A program made the position numbers and the translations under genes. This document shows positions 22,832-34,763 of a stretch of 64,000 bases of DNA, one piece after another (the stretch's first letter is position 1; each line of letters starts with the position of its first letter). The stretch comes from Batillaria attramentaria (lineage: Eukaryota; Mollusca; Gastropoda; Batillariidae), in the NCBI GenBank assembly GCA_018292915.2, contig JACVVK020000323.1, forward strand, positions 271,001 through 335,000, written 5' to 3'. The notes beneath the pieces are model-generated. The model searched no databases. It saw only the letters and a list, made by a program, of their open reading frames with translations, and was not told where the DNA came from.

Positions 22832-23522
22832 TAAGTCTTGAAAGGCCCTATCCTTGTTTATGATTATGTCAAATATGATGCCTCGGGTGTTTTTAATTTC
22901 TGAGAAAATGCCCATGTTAATTTTTTTTCTTTGTCTTTGACGAGCTGGTGGTATGACCTTGACCTTCAGATGAAGTTATGCAAAGAGGTATGTCGGCAAA
23001 GGTCTTGAGCTTTGATGCCTCCGGTGTTTGTATTTTCTGAGACACGTCAATGTCAAAATTCAAAACAGACAGCATTAATGACCTTGACCTTGACATTCAA
23101 AAGGATACGTCTTGAAAGGTTTCATCGCTGTGTATCGGCATGCCAAGTTTGGTGACTCGGCTGTGTGTACATTCTGCGGAAATGACAATGTTAAAGTTTT
23201 TGCGGACACAAACACAGACAGGCAGATACACAGACAGGCGACGGAGGATCATTATATAGACTCACTTTGTTTCACACCTTACCAACACAGGGCAGATTGC
23301 AACTGTAGACACAATAAAACTGCTGAAATGTGACAATGATCCGAGAGACCAGAAAATCGTCTCTGCAAGTGCCCGTCATCTCCAGTGAAATCGCCCAGAA
23401 CTGATTTCCAATAAAACTGACCGGCAGATCATTTTTCGAGAACTGATAACAGAAAACTGCCGTATGATGACGCTGTTAACTTTTCAACCTCGCATTATGT
23501 AAGTAGAAGTAAATGTACTTGC

Positions 23523-23574
23523 CCCATTCGTCATAACACGGGAGCTGTTTCAAGGTTGTGAGATTGTGATGGAC
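23523..23574 (-). CDS. Host gene exon 7
   Basis: Acceptor ATTATTTCAG, then VHHNLTTLKQLPCYDEW plus one base. The donor is GC (GGG|GCAAGTA), matching the GC-donor consensus. Using it makes the phase agree with exon 8. The alternative GT two bases on (GGCAA|GTACAT) gives a stop in exon 8. Length 52 bp. Confidence 0.65.
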
Positions 23575-23723
23575 CTGAAATAATGTAAAAAAAAGAAGAA
23601 GAAAAAAAAGGTCATTTGTCTGCTGTTTGTCTTGATTTTGGTCATAATGTCATGTAGTTCCAGATTGCACAGCAAGTGTGATTCTGTCTAGGAATCAAAC
23701 GTGGACTTAATGAGGCAAACCCT

Positions 23724-23749
23724 TGTGTGTGTGTGTGCGTGTGTGTGTG

Positions 23750-23782
<33 letters not shown>

Positions 23783-23949
23783 CGTGCGTGTGTGTGTTTT
23801 GCTGCTCCACAAAATTAATATAAACAAAGATTTCAGAACATCCACAGTGCGATTGACAAGTAGAATGAGTAGCGCGGACACCAAACAGGAGAAGCTCAAA
23901 ATGCACTGTGTGTGTGTGTGTGTGCGTGCGTGCGTGTGTGTGTGTGCGC

Positions 23950-23981
<32 letters not shown>

Positions 23982-24040
23982 GCGCGCGTGTGTGTGTGAG
24001 AGAGAGGCGTTCTGTGTGTGTGTGTATGTGTGAGAGAGGC

Positions 24041-24103
<63 letters not shown>

Positions 24104-24104
24104 C

Positions 24105-24146
<42 letters not shown>
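23724..24146 (+). repeat. Compound GT/GC/GA microsatellite
   Basis: Two long GT-rich blocks (23724-23797 and 23905-24146) with GAGAGAGG and GCGT variants. Frames reading as Cys/Val or His/Thr repeats are artefacts. Confidence 0.9.
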
Positions 24147-24149
<3 letters not shown>

Positions 24150-24203
24150 TAGGGAGCCTGTTCACTAGGGGAGGATGAATTTGAAGAGAAGAGAGGTACC
24201 TAC

Positions 24204-24316
24204 AATATTCTTCTGGCCTGTGGATGTTTTTCGAAAGTATTGCAAGATCTCCTCAGCGTGGTAGATACTCCACTGGCGACGGATCGTGTCCACACATTTT
24301 CTCCCCTCATATATCC
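24204..24316 (-). CDS. Host gene exon 6
   Basis: The acceptor CTGTTCCAG precedes two bases that complete the Gly codon of exon 5, then IYEGRKCVDTIRRQWSIYHA, an amphipathic-looking helix, to STGQKNI. The donor is ATT|GTAGGT. Length 113 bp keeps phase 0 at its end. Confidence 0.75.
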
Positions 24317-24409
24317 CTGGAACAGTTTCAGAGCGAGTAAATGAGTGAAACTGCTAGAAAGCAATTTTGGTCTATATGTAGAATAATTATTACTTTTAAA
24401 AACAAGGTG

Positions 24410-24509
24410 CCCCCCCCCCCCAAAAAAAAAAAAAAAACAACAAAAAAACAACAAACAAACAAACAAACAAAAAAAACCCAAAAAACCCACAAACAAACAA
24501 AAGAACACA

Positions 24510-24552
<43 letters not shown>
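24410..24552 (+). repeat. Poly-C/poly-A tract and CA microsatellite
   Basis: A C run, an A-rich AAAC stretch and about 22 CA repeats. Confidence 0.85.
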
Positions 24553-24553
<1 letters not shown>

Positions 24554-24732
24554 TTTATTCAAGATTAACCTTATACAATACCGGTCCCGAATTCCCTCTT
24601 GACAGAAAAGTCTCTCTCTCTTTCTCTCGTGTTTGCCATTCTATAATCATTAATGGATAAAATCTATGTATATCTGTTTAAAAAAAAAAAAAATGACAGC
24701 TGGAATGATATTCCAGAAAGCTGCACGTTTTT

Positions 24733-26371
24733 ATGTTGTTTCCATAGTAATGGAAACAACATAATAGGACGGGCTAAAATTTCCACGTTCATGGGCAAGC
24801 ATCTGTGGTACAAACGCACGTCACTGCCGATCTCCCGCAGAGACGATTATGCAAGTGTAACTCTGACAATGACGTAAGAAAACGTACGTCATCGATGCTG
24901 GCATGTATAGTGCGCCGAACGCACTTCTCCTCCTCAGTGAGTGCCGTCTGTGTGGATGTGTGTGCGTGTGTGTGTGAATTGTGTCCGGGCCCGTTTCTTC
25001 GAAAATACTTAACCGAATGGCTTCAAATTTGGGGTATCCAAATATATCAAAATGTTACATTAGACGATTCAAGCGTGTGATGATTGCTTAAGTGATTTGG
25101 GAGTTATCGCCCTTTTGAGACAAGTTGGTTGTCTTTCGTGTACAGGCGTAATATTTATTTAAATCACTCAATTTTTTGGCAGTAGATAGCTTGAATACGG
25201 ACTCTGAACAGAGTCACTACTAGAAAATGGTCGCTCTTATAGTTTTCATGTAAACCGAGCCTGAGTTGACATTGCATGTGAACCCAGTTCAGATGCCTAT
25301 TTCTCCGAAAATACTGAACCGATCGATTTCAAATTTGGGGTTTCTAAATGAATCAAGATTGTTGAATAGAAGGCCCGATCCAGGGTACGATTGCACACAT
25401 GATTTGCGAGTTATCGCCCTTTTCAAAAAAAAGTGGCTTTCTGGCGTTTAAAGGCGTAATATTTACCTAAACCACTCCATTTTTGGGACATAGATAGCGT
25501 GAGTACGGACTCTCAACTGAGTGAATTTTGGAGGTTGTCGCTTTTATACTTTTGGCGTAAGCCGTACCTGATGAAAGTGCTGGTGAACACACTTTAGATC
25601 TCAAAATTGCTCCTACTATACATAGATAATGAGCCTGGGGTGCCATAAAAAAATATACAAAAAAATTAGAAAAATTCACTGCAGCCGTTGTCAGTTGACT
25701 CGAAAATTTGTACTCGAAGCACATTTCCTTTACACAAGCCACACGCCTCACAAACATCGCAGAAAAGGCACACGCGCACTGACGCAAAACTGTATCAGCG
25801 TCAGTTTGCCGACGTCATGTTTGATTGACGTGGGGGTGTGTCGTCACTTTTCGGAAGTTCTCTATTTGTAGACGGGGAAAGCGGGAGTTTCATTGATGTA
25901 GTGAGCTTTGTTTTTCCCACTGACTCTCACTCAATAGCATAGTAGAGTGAGAGAACACCACATAGGTCTCAATGGAGCACATGCACAAACGCGGCTCGCG
26001 CAAGTCTGCGTGCGTGCGTGCGTGCGTGCGCGCGCGCGTATGTCTGTGTGTGTCTGTGTGCGCGCGCGCGCAGCAGACATAACACATAGTGAAAAAACGT
26101 TCGCCGCGCAGACTTGTCTGTTAAACACACTGAGCCGGTATAAATTCGATCTTTACACTGCGCAGCAGCAACACTTCAATTTTCATAGGGCTGCTTTCAT
26201 TGCAAGAATTGTATCCGAGTCAAAGTTATTACGTCAAATGTATTATGCGTCATCCCAATGAGGAAAACGTCATAGATTTCAAAGAAAACAACTTGACTCT
26301 CTCTTCCAAAACCAAGATTGGTCTGACAAGCCCGGTCAGTTGTTTCCATTCAGAGAGAGAGAGAGAGAGAG

Positions 26372-26428
<57 letters not shown>

Positions 26429-26520
26429 TCCCGAATACATGGCATTACAAAAGAACGACCGTGACGACAGCAGGTGATTAAATGGAAACAACATATTGGG
26501 CTGGTCAGTGGCCATCTTGT
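24733..26520. mobile_element. Family R repeat, copy A
   Basis: Left end is the palindrome ATGTTGTTTCCAT...ATGGAAACAACAT; right end ATGGAAACAACATATTGGGC...GGCCATCTTGT. The middle (24760-25975) holds two diverged ~300-bp direct repeats with GAGTTATCGCCCTTTT and GGCGTAATATTTA, and matches 50568-52024 and, in pieces, 53280-61615. No coding frame; probably a non-autonomous DNA transposon. It sits 43 bp from host exon 5. Confidence 0.7.
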
Positions 26521-26563
26521 CTTTTAGATAAAAGGAAGAGAGAGGGAGAGTCTGGTAACTCAC

Positions 26564-26648
26564 CATTTAACACTGTTTCCATGTCGCTCTTCGTCTTAGC
26601 CTTTAATTGTTTCACATCCTTTTTCTTCTCAGTCTCCCGTCTCAACTC
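26564..26648 (-). CDS. Host gene exon 5
   Basis: Acceptor GGTCTTCTAAG, then ELRRETEKKKDVKQLKAKTK and SDMETVLN plus one base; donor G|GTGAGT. A highly charged 28-residue segment, probably coiled coil or linker. Phase agrees with both neighbours. Confidence 0.7.
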
Positions 26649-27428
26649 CTTAGAAGACCAAAATCACCGGGAATTAGCTGTGGTATGTCATGCAGGCAAG
26701 TATCGTAATATAGTTTAGTCGAGACTGTCGTGTAAATGATATCGATTTCTAGTCTCGCAACTCTCGGAATTTCGCCATTTTGCAGATGTTTGGGGGGCTG
26801 TGGGACATATAAAAATGTCAGAGAGCATTGGAAATTGCAATCTATCATCGGACAAACTGATCTCATACACACCTTTGTTGAAATTTGAAACTGCTTGCTA
26901 CTGAAATGTAAACAAAAAGAGTCCGATTCTAATTCTGACATTTGACTAGCTATGAAACGGAAATCATGTCAATGCAATGATTGACTGTTACACCATATGA
27001 TTTGCTTGAATACCAACGAATATTTGCTCCATGACGGAGATCCGTCCATGAGCTTTAGCGAAGGGACGGATCGCGTCATGGATCAAATCCGAGTCGGTAA
27101 TCAACCAAGGTATGTGGTGTAATGGCTTTATCATCCTTTTTCTCTCAGTTATGGGACATTTTGAACGCTTATCCGACTAAAAATTGCTCTACTTGCTATT
27201 TTTTTTGTAGTCGAATCTAGCAGCGCATAACATGAGTGGTCAGGAGATCATTACGCCGGCGAAGGAGTAAAGTGTCGCCTTCTTCCGCTAGCAATACAAT
27301 GTCAGTTCACTCAAACCCAAATAAAAACACAAGCTCTAAACTTCGACTGAAGCACATGCAAACCTGGTAACACGGTGAAGGAAACAACTGTGCAAAGTCA
27401 ACGCAAAACCGGAACATGCGCAGCTCTG
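26649..27428. other. Unassigned intronic sequence
   Basis: Nothing recognised. ACGGAGATCCGTCCATGA (from about 27034) and GGGACGGATCGCGTCATGGA (27063) form a short imperfect inverted pair. Confidence 0.35.
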
Positions 27429-28083
27429 TTTAGGTTGTGAGAGCCTGACAGCGTGATGTAGCGGCGGGGTTTAGGTTGTGAGAGCCTGACAGCGTGATGT
27501 AGCGGCGGGGTTTAGGTTGTGAGAGCCTGACAGCGTGATGTAGCGGCGGGGTTTAGGTTGTGAGAGCCTGACAGCGTGATGTAGCGGCGGGGTTTAGGTT
27601 GTGAGAGCCTGACAGCGTGATGTAGCGGCGGGGTTTAGGTTGTGAGAGCCTGACAGCGTGATGTAGCGGCGGGGTTTAGGTTGTGAGAGCCTGACAGCGT
27701 GATGTAGCGGCGGGGTTTAGGTTGTGAGAGCCTGATAGCGTGATGTAGCGGCGGGGTTTAGGTTGTGAGAGCCTGACAGCGTGATGTAGCGGCGGGGTTT
27801 AGGTTGTGAGAGCCTGACAGCGTGATGTAGCGGCGGGGTTTAGGTTGTGAGAGCCTGACAGCGTGATGTAGCGGCGGGGTTTAGGTTGTGAGAGCCTGAC
27901 AGCGTGACGTAGCGGCGGGGTTTAGGTTGTGAGAGCCTGACAGCGTGACGTAGCGGCGGGGTTTAGGTTGTGAGAGCCTGACAGCGTGACGTAGCGGCGG
28001 GGTTTAGGTTGTGAGAGCCTGACAGCGTGACGTAGCGGCGGGGTTTAGGTTGTGAGAGCCAGACAGCGTGATGTAGCGGTGGG
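27429..28083 (+). repeat. 41-bp minisatellite, about 16 units
   Basis: Unit GGGGTTTAGGTTGTGAGAGC + CTGACAGCGTGATGTAGCGGC, almost invariant. GATGTAG changes to GACGTAG in the four consecutive units from about 27905, a local spread of one variant. Confidence 0.95.
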
Positions 28084-29074
28084 GTTTTTGTGCAAGTCTT
28101 GCATCTTGCCACCTCGGGTCTTTGCGAAATATGGAGATTCGTGAGTGTTGCGTCTAGTTCATATTTCGAGTACATGTACTAGGATGAACGTGTCCTTCCA
28201 CCAACAGCTACATTTTATGCCTGCATGGTTCGAACGATTCAAGGAGCTTCGGTTGAATCAGATAACTAGACTGACAAGGAATACGCTTGCCTTCACAGCG
28301 GATAGCAGACGACTGCAGTGAATAGACTCGATTTAGCTTTATGTCACAGTTGTTGTTGTTGGTTTTTTTGTTGTTGTGTTTTTTTTTGTTGTTTTTTTTG
28401 TTTTTTGTTTTTTTTTTTGGGGGGGGGGGGGTGTTTTGTTAGGAAACGTTGAAACAGTGCTTTTAAGGTAAAGTCTCCTGTCGTTTTGAACTTCAACAGC
28501 GTTATTTGCACCTCGCTTGCCACGGCCAGTCAAGTCAGCGAATTAGTCCGGTGCCGGATCGGCCAGCTTCGAGTGAACTTTTTGAGAATGGATTTTGGTT
28601 AGTGTTCGTTGAAACTGTCAATGATCTGAGTAAGCAGTGCTTATTAGGTATCGGGGGGAGTCATTTTTGTTCCTTGAACAACTACAGTAGTTGATGAAGT
28701 TGGAAACACCGATACCGAGTAAAACTGTTTCGATTTTGCCGACCGTGCTGATACAGGAGGATCGGGGTGCGCGCGCACCAGGTGTAGTAATACTTTCTTC
28801 TATGATTCTCTTTCAAAAGGTTCTATCTGTGTTCTTTCCATTTATACAAATAAAACCTTGGCAGGGAACTAATGGAAATAGTCATGTGACATGTCACATG
28901 AGTTATCTCACTAGAGGAATACCCGCACTTATACAACGAGAGAGATCACATGGAAAAGCCACTAATGGATGATTACAATTTTCTCGAATCCCACGACTTT
29001 CAAATAATTCCAAGCACGAAGTGGGCACCTGCAGCCCCAAACAGACAATAGAAAGCTTATGGAGGGAGTCTTGC
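28084..29074. other. Unassigned intronic sequence
   Basis: T-rich and G-run tract at about 28350-28432; otherwise nothing recognised. Confidence 0.4.
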
Positions 29075-29233
29075 CTTTGACACGTCCTCCTGCCTGTAAA
29101 CGTGTTCCCTCCAGTAGGCCAACTCAAACATCATCTCTTGCACGATTCTGGTGGCGGTTTTATTGATTCTGCGTGACAGGCCTGGCATCACCTGGATAGC
29201 CATAACCTCAAGTGTCTCCACCAGGTAGTCTGG
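29075..29233 (-). CDS. Host gene exon 4
   Basis: Acceptor GTGTATCACAG, then PDYLVETLEVMAIQVMPGLS, basic residues and a helix with ELAYWREHVYRQEDVSK. The donor is GC (AAAG|GCAAGA), a second GC-AG intron. 159 bp, exactly 53 codons, phase 0 at both ends. The other two frames are closed. Confidence 0.75.
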
Positions 29234-29912
29234 CTGTGATACACGAGCATGAAATTATTTATTTACTTTTTTATTTGAAAAATATGAAATTAAGTAGATA
29301 AATCGAAGTGCTCTCAATATGGCGATCCGAGAAATCGGACCTCCCAAGCAAAGCGTTGTAATCGTCATGACCGAGAAATAGCATAGAGAGAGGAAATACG
29401 TTCATTTCTCTGCGATATAGGGGCTAATGATACCATGTTTATCCTCACAGATCGTTCTGAGATGTTTTCATGGATCTATCATCACACCACAGACACATGT
29501 GCAGTGACGTCTGTAATGCTCATGATTTCGTTTCCGCATAATACATTGTTCATGGGTGGTTTGTCAGGCATGGGACACAATGTAGCCAGTCATCAAGTAC
29601 GTGCAGTGTTGCGGTGCCTGTCTCGCCTTCGTGTACACACGCACGCACAAATATCAAGTGTGCACGCTAAAAATCCAACGTTCATCTTTCGAAGAAGAGT
29701 AGGCTGTGGCCGGTGGCGTTGTAAAACAGAAATACTGTTGCACGCACCAGAGTGAATAGCAAGGTGGACGTTTGCACACAAAGTAGCGCCTAGCGGCAGC
29801 AGGCTTTCCCTGCTTCATCCTCCAGCCTTGCGGCGCCCAGAGCATCTCATTAGAGATGGTTACGTTCGCCGAGGAGAGGTCTACCATACCACACCATAGC
29901 ATACCATACCAG
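29234..29912. other. Unassigned intronic sequence
   Basis: A short CATAC-rich stretch at 29881-29912 leads into the 23-bp minisatellite. No gene seen. Confidence 0.4.
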
Positions 29913-30372
29913 TATCAGTCATCAAGTACGTGCAGTATCAGTCATCACGTACGTGCGGTATCAGTCATCAAGTACGTGCAGTATCAGTCATCACGTACGT
30001 GCGGTATCAATCATCACGTACGGGCGGTATCAGTCGTCAGGTACGTGCGGTCTCAGTCGTCAGGTACGTGCGGTCTCAGTCGTCAGGTACGTGCGGTATC
30101 AGTCGTCAGGTGCGGGCGGTCTCAGTCGTCAGGTGCGGGCGGTCTCAGTCGTCAGGTGCGGGCGGTCTCAGTCGTCAGGTGCGGGCGGTCTCAGTCGTCA
30201 GGTGCGGGCGGTCTCAGTCGTCAGGTGCGGGCGGTCTCAGTCGTCAGGTGCGGGCGGTCTCAGTCGTCAGGTGCGGGCGGTCTCAGTCGTCAGGTGCGGG
30301 CGGTCTCAGTCGTCACGTGCGGGCGGTCTCAGTCATCACGTGCGGGCGGTCTCAGTCATCACGTGCGGGCAG
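29913..30372 (+). repeat. 23-bp minisatellite, about 20 units
   Basis: Unit CAGTCGTCAGGTGCGGGCGG with TCT, grading from AT-richer units (CAGTCATCAAGTACGTG...) on the left to GC-richer units in the middle. The unit is not a multiple of three and lacks stops, so all three plus-strand frames stay open; these are not genes. Confidence 0.95.
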
Positions 30373-30384
30373 TAGCTCTGTGTG

Positions 30385-32617
30385 ATAAAAAGGCGTTTGA
30401 TTTCCATAAATATGCGGATGATACAGAACAGTCAACAAGTTGTTCACCCAGCAATGTCAGCTCCGCTAAACTAACCATTCAGTCTTGCATAGAAGATGTT
30501 TTAGGATGGATGACTAGCAACAAACTGAAACTTAACACTGACAAAACTTAAGTCATGCCTGTAGGCTCGCAGTCTCGTCTTAGTGTGATTGACAGCGAGT
30601 TCGTGAACATTGGCGGCTCGTGCGTTTCTTTCCAAAACTGTGTGAGGTATCTAGGTGTAAGGATAGATCGCACGTTTTCATGATCAGATCAGCAGCGTCT
30701 GTCGCGCGGCTTTTCTCGAGCTTCACATGATCTCGGCACTTAGACCGTATGACGGTATCTGTCATACCTGCTTGTGAAAGCACTGGTCACCTCTAGGCTG
30801 GATTATTGCAACTCTGTGTTCGCAAGTTTTACGCTTGCAAATGATACAGAACAACGCGGCGCGTCTCGTCCTTAGGAAGCGCAAGAGAGACCACGTCACG
30901 CCTCTGTTGAAACAAGTCCACTGGCTCCCCGTGAAGTTCCGCTGCAACGTTAAGATTGCAACCTTTGCGTACCGGTTCTTTGAGGGCTTTCTTCCTCCAT
31001 ATCTGTCTGCCTCGCTGTGCGCTTACCACCCGTCTCGCACACTTCGTTCCGCCGACGAAAAAGCGCCTTAAAGATCTAAGCTCCCAACAAAAAGCTTTCC
31101 GAAGTGTGAAATATTTTTTACAGAGTCCACCGTGCAAGCACAGTCAACTCTGTCACAGTTGCAGAGTTCACACAGTGTCCAGAAACAGCGACAAAACCGT
31201 GCCGAAAAACTGCCCCCACTTTCTGTTGGAGTCCGCCCACGCTACTGTGCATATCTCTGTGCAGTGGTCATCCGTCCGTGCAGTGGTCATCACAGCATCC
31301 GTGACCGAGTCAGTAGAGAGAGATAGCAAGCGTTCGTCGGCCAACCTTCGTCGGGATTCCCCACAATTTTCGCCGACTGCGCATGCGCGCATATTGAAGA
31401 GCCGACGAGCATCCGTATCTTCGTCGTAAAAACAGGCTGAAATCCGAAGATGAGTTCGTTCGCTATTTCTTGTCTTTTCTTAGAGGTTTGAAGGTTTAAA
31501 CTGAGTTTTACTTTGTTTTGAACATCATATTTATTGACCGATATGATCTTTCGCATCGGTAACGGTACGGCGCTTGTACATTTTGGCCTGTGAAATGGGT
31601 ACCATTTTTGGCAAGTTTGATCTACCATGATGGTAAACATCGCACAAGTGACCTCCCTTGTCTCTCGTCAACCTGTGAAATGTCGGGATTTTTTTTTGCA
31701 GGATAGGTACAAAAAGTATTCGATTCAGTGTGCTCTTACTTTTGCTTCCGGCTGATAAACACTAATGTGTTGATGTAGAAGACACTTGATAGCATGCACG
31801 AGTACAAACAATTTATTGAAAAAACAATGACTCATACAGATCGAGTGAAGGGACACCACTCTGTCGCGAACGCGTACCGCCGACGAAGGCCGCTGCTATG
31901 CTACAGATTTGTGCGCGCGTCTTCGGCTCATGAAACGACGAAGAATGTTAGCCGACGAACGCCTGCTATCTCTCTCTAGTACTGTCTGCAGTGATCCCCA
32001 TACAAGTCGTGTCACTTTTGAATTTGGTCAGTGTCGCTCGTATGCTAGCTGAAATATTTACGCAAGAAACAAAACTGCTTTCAAGCACGCGGACAAATTC
32101 GTGTCACTTTTGAATTTGGTCAGTGTCGCTCGTACGCGAGCTGAAATGTTTACGCAAGAAACAAAACTGCTTTCAAACACGCGGACTTGCCGGTAGTAGC
32201 ATAGATTGCGCCATGTCCGACATCGCTCAGTCGTGTAAACTGACGTATCCGCGGCGTGGTCACATAATGAGCCGGGTTGCACGGGGATGTGCACAGTAGC
32301 GTGGACGTACCCCGAGAGGCACGGTTTTGTCGCTGTTTCTAGACACTGTGTAAACTCTGTAACTGTGACAGAGTTGACTGTGCTTGCACGGTCGACTTTA
32401 TAAAAAATGTTTTCACACTTCGGAAAACCTTTTGTTGACAGATTATATCTTTGAAGTCCCAAAGCGCAACATGAAAACCGCATGCGAACGCTCCTTCAGT
32501 TTCCTTGCCCCCAAATGTTTGGAAACTCGCTGCCGGTCATAATTCTCAATCTTCCCACATTCTCCGAGTTCAAATCGAACCTGAAGACCCACCTCTTTCG
32601 TCAAGCTTTTCACATTT
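30385..32617 (+). pseudogene. L2-like LINE relic split by a foldback element
   Basis: First part (30385-31067): FHKYADDTEQST (RT motif C) and WMTSNKLKLNTDKT then a stop; later NAARLVLRKRKRDHVTPLLK, VHWLPVKFR and PSRTLRSADEKA. The C-terminal end resumes after 32470: FSFLAPK..., then FKSNLKTHLFRQAFHI in another frame with its stop at about 32617. The two parts adjoin if 31068-32470 is removed. The 5' half is absent. Confidence 0.75.
31068..32470. mobile_element. Foldback-type element 1
   Basis: The left end AAAGATCTAAGCTCCCAACA with about 190 bp after it (…CACAGTCAACTCTGTCACAG...) is mirrored at the right end (…CTGTGACAGAGTTGACTGTG... to ATATCTTT). The interior carries a roughly 92-bp tandem duplication at about 32007-32185. 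It interrupts a LINE reading frame. No coding. Confidence 0.7.
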
Positions 32618-33633
32618 AAAGATCCAAGCTCCCATCAAAAAGCTTTCCGAAGCGTGAAAAAATTTAGAGTCCACCGTGCAAGCACAGCCAACTCTGTCAC
32701 AGTTGCAGAGTTCACACAGTGTCCAAACAGCGACAAAACCGTGCCAAAAAACTGCCCCCACTTCCTGTCGGGCTCCATGCTACTGTCCACATGATCCTCG
32801 TGCATCCCGGCTCGTTATGTCATCACGCCGCGGATACGTCAGTTTACACTGAGCGATGTCGGAAATCGCGCAAGCTATGCTACTACCGGTAACGTATTTC
32901 AAAGCAATTTTGTTTCTTGCGGAAACATTTTAGCTCGAGCTTGCAGGACCAAAAGTAATACCGCAAGTTGGAGATGTTGCCGATAAAACGCGCTTGGCAA
33001 ATCCGAGTGCCCGCGAGCTCTTCATTTCTCACAAAATTCCCCCCCCCCCCCACCCCCGAAAAAACAACAACCTTACCTTCAACTTTTGTTGCGCCATGCT
33101 GACGCCGACAGCACGGCATACGAGCGACACTGACCAAATTCAAAAGTGACACGACTTGTATGGGGGTCACTGCAGACAGTACTGACTCGGTCACGGCTGC
33201 TGCCATGACCACTGCATGGACGGATGAACACTGCGCGTTTTATCGGCAACATCTCAAAATTGCGGATTTACTTTTCGTTCTGCAAGCTCGAGTTGAAATG
33301 TTTACGCAAGAAACAAATTTGCTTTCCAATACGTGTACCTACCGGTAGCAGCATAGCTTGCGCCATATCAGTCCAACATCGCTCAGCCGTCTAACTGAGG
33401 TATCCGCGGCGTGGTCACATTATTGTGCCGGGTTGCACGGGAATGTGCACAGTAGCGTGGACGGAGCCCGACAGGAAGTGGGGGCAATTTTTCGGCACGG
33501 TTTTGTCGCTGTATCTGGACACTGTGTGAACTCTGCAACTGTGACAGAGTTGACCGTGCTTGCACGGTCGACTCTGTAAATTTTTTTTCGCACTTGGGAA
33601 AGCTTTTTGTTGCAAGCTTAGATCTTTAAGTAG
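32618..33633. mobile_element. Foldback-type element 2
   Basis: Same family as element 1, with arms 32618-32950 and 33300-33633 in inverted order. It starts right at the stop codon of the LINE relic. The interior includes a C/A-rich stretch (33040-33070). Confidence 0.7.
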
Positions 33634-33896
33634 TCTGCCACTATCTCAGTGCCTCTGTCTGTAATTGTAGATCTGCATCAGGTTGGACCCTCGCCTGTGA
33701 CCTGTATGGGTAACCCTATCCAGCATAGCTCACCGGGACAACGGACTACGTACGCCCCCCCACCACTTGAAGGCGATTACCCCGGGGACCAATGGTGACA
33801 GAGCAGACTGAGCCATGCACACTCGCCAAATTTTGTTGTTGTTGATATTGCAGTTGCCTTAAAGCAGGATATGCATGACTGTAAGAAAACACTTAC
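33634..33896. other. Unassigned sequence between foldback element and exon 3
   Basis: Possibly LINE 3' UTR at its start; nothing else recognised. Confidence 0.35.
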
Positions 33897-34463
33897 TTTT
33901 TGGTAGTCGTGGAGAAAATCTTCCACCCTGTACATGGCTTCACGGGCATAGGGAACGGCCCACATGAGGACATCAGCAGCAGCAATACCAATCGCCGCCC
34001 TCATCTCGTGCCTTACCAACAGCACGTGCGACAGGGAATCAAGCACCAACGCCGGCATGTTATCAGTTTTTCTCTCCAATAGCGTTCTTGGCCAAGTCAT
34101 GAGATTGGCCAGTGTAAGCCCACTAGCAAGAAAACAACTACTCTTCTCGTACGTACTTTCGTCCAAAAACCAACGGTCTGACAGTTTGTATATTGCAGCA
34201 CAAATCAGATCTAGGTCCCAGGGTGATATCGGACATGTGGATGGAGCCACGAATCGTGCATTCAGATCTCTTTTTCTTTTTAGATTGCGCCAGAACATTT
34301 TCTGTAATTTCTTCTTCCCTTTGAGACCAGAGGCTCTCCTGAGAAGCACCACTTTCTTCCCTTTCCTGAGAGTATCCGCAGTAACGATAGTCATTTCGTC
34401 CAGGGGAAGCATGCACTCTAGTAGCGCCAGCATTGTGGCTCTCGTGAACATGAACAGCGCAAC
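33897..34463 (-). CDS. Host gene exon 3
   Basis: Acceptor TGTTTACAG, then VALFMFTRATMLALLECMLP; donor AAAAA|GTAAGT. 567 bp, 189 codons, open throughout, phase 0 at both ends. Contains a basic patch (KGKKVVLLRRASGLKGKKK), a segment with LICAAIYKLSDRWFLDESTY, and predicted helices (VRHEMRAAIGIAAADVLMWA). It reads like a folded helical domain; no family recognised. The mirrored open frame on the plus strand is a shadow. Confidence 0.75.
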
Positions 34464-34483
34464 CTGTAAACAGAGTGAGTGAG

Positions 34484-34513
34484 TGAGTTTTTAGGGCTTA
34501 AAGCCGCGCAACT
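34484..34513 (-). repeat. Retroelement 3' tail scrap
   Basis: GTTTTTAGGGCTTAAAGCCG followed by CGC is the reverse of the AAGCCCTAA-type tail seen at 2752-2802 and 48409-48455. Confidence 0.5.
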
Positions 34514-34590
34514 GTAAACAGACAAAAACACACAGATAAAATAAAACGTCTGTAAAAAGACAGATAAAACCAGCATCAGAGACAGAGAGA

Positions 34591-34763
34591 GGGTGGGTGT
34601 GCGTGTTTTGGAGTTCAACGACCTTTTCCACCACGTAGGGGTGATATCAAACACGGGACAACGAGAAAAAGGCCAGCACAAACATTTGGCCCCAGTCGGG
34701 AATCGAACTCATAACCCGAGCACTGGAAGTCCAACGCTTTACCATTCTGCTATCCCGGCTCAC
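34591..34763 (-). mobile_element. tRNA-SINE family 2
   Basis: Reverse copy with the tail GGGTGGGTGT, the body and the tRNA-like head ending near 34763. Diverged from the other copies (box B region reads GGGAATCGAACTC on the plus strand). Confidence 0.8.

Larger units (their letters stand above)
21478..23278 (-). mobile_element. Helentron-like element, copy H6, interrupted twice
   Basis: Core units in reverse orientation on both sides of a Kolobok-like insert (21525-22502), then a SINE-3 insert (22569-22831), then further units to the 5' signature GACGGAGGATCATTATATAG and ACTCACTTTGTTTCACACC. The CTAG end is not preserved, so the low boundary is approximate. Confidence 0.65.

Noticed and set aside
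29856..30551. Overlapping long plus-strand frames rich in Arg, Ser and Val
   Set aside because: They are the three phases of a 23-bp minisatellite without stop codons; no gene evidence.
33964..34482. 172-residue plus-strand frame
   Set aside because: Exact antisense of host exon 3, which has proper splice sites on the minus strand.
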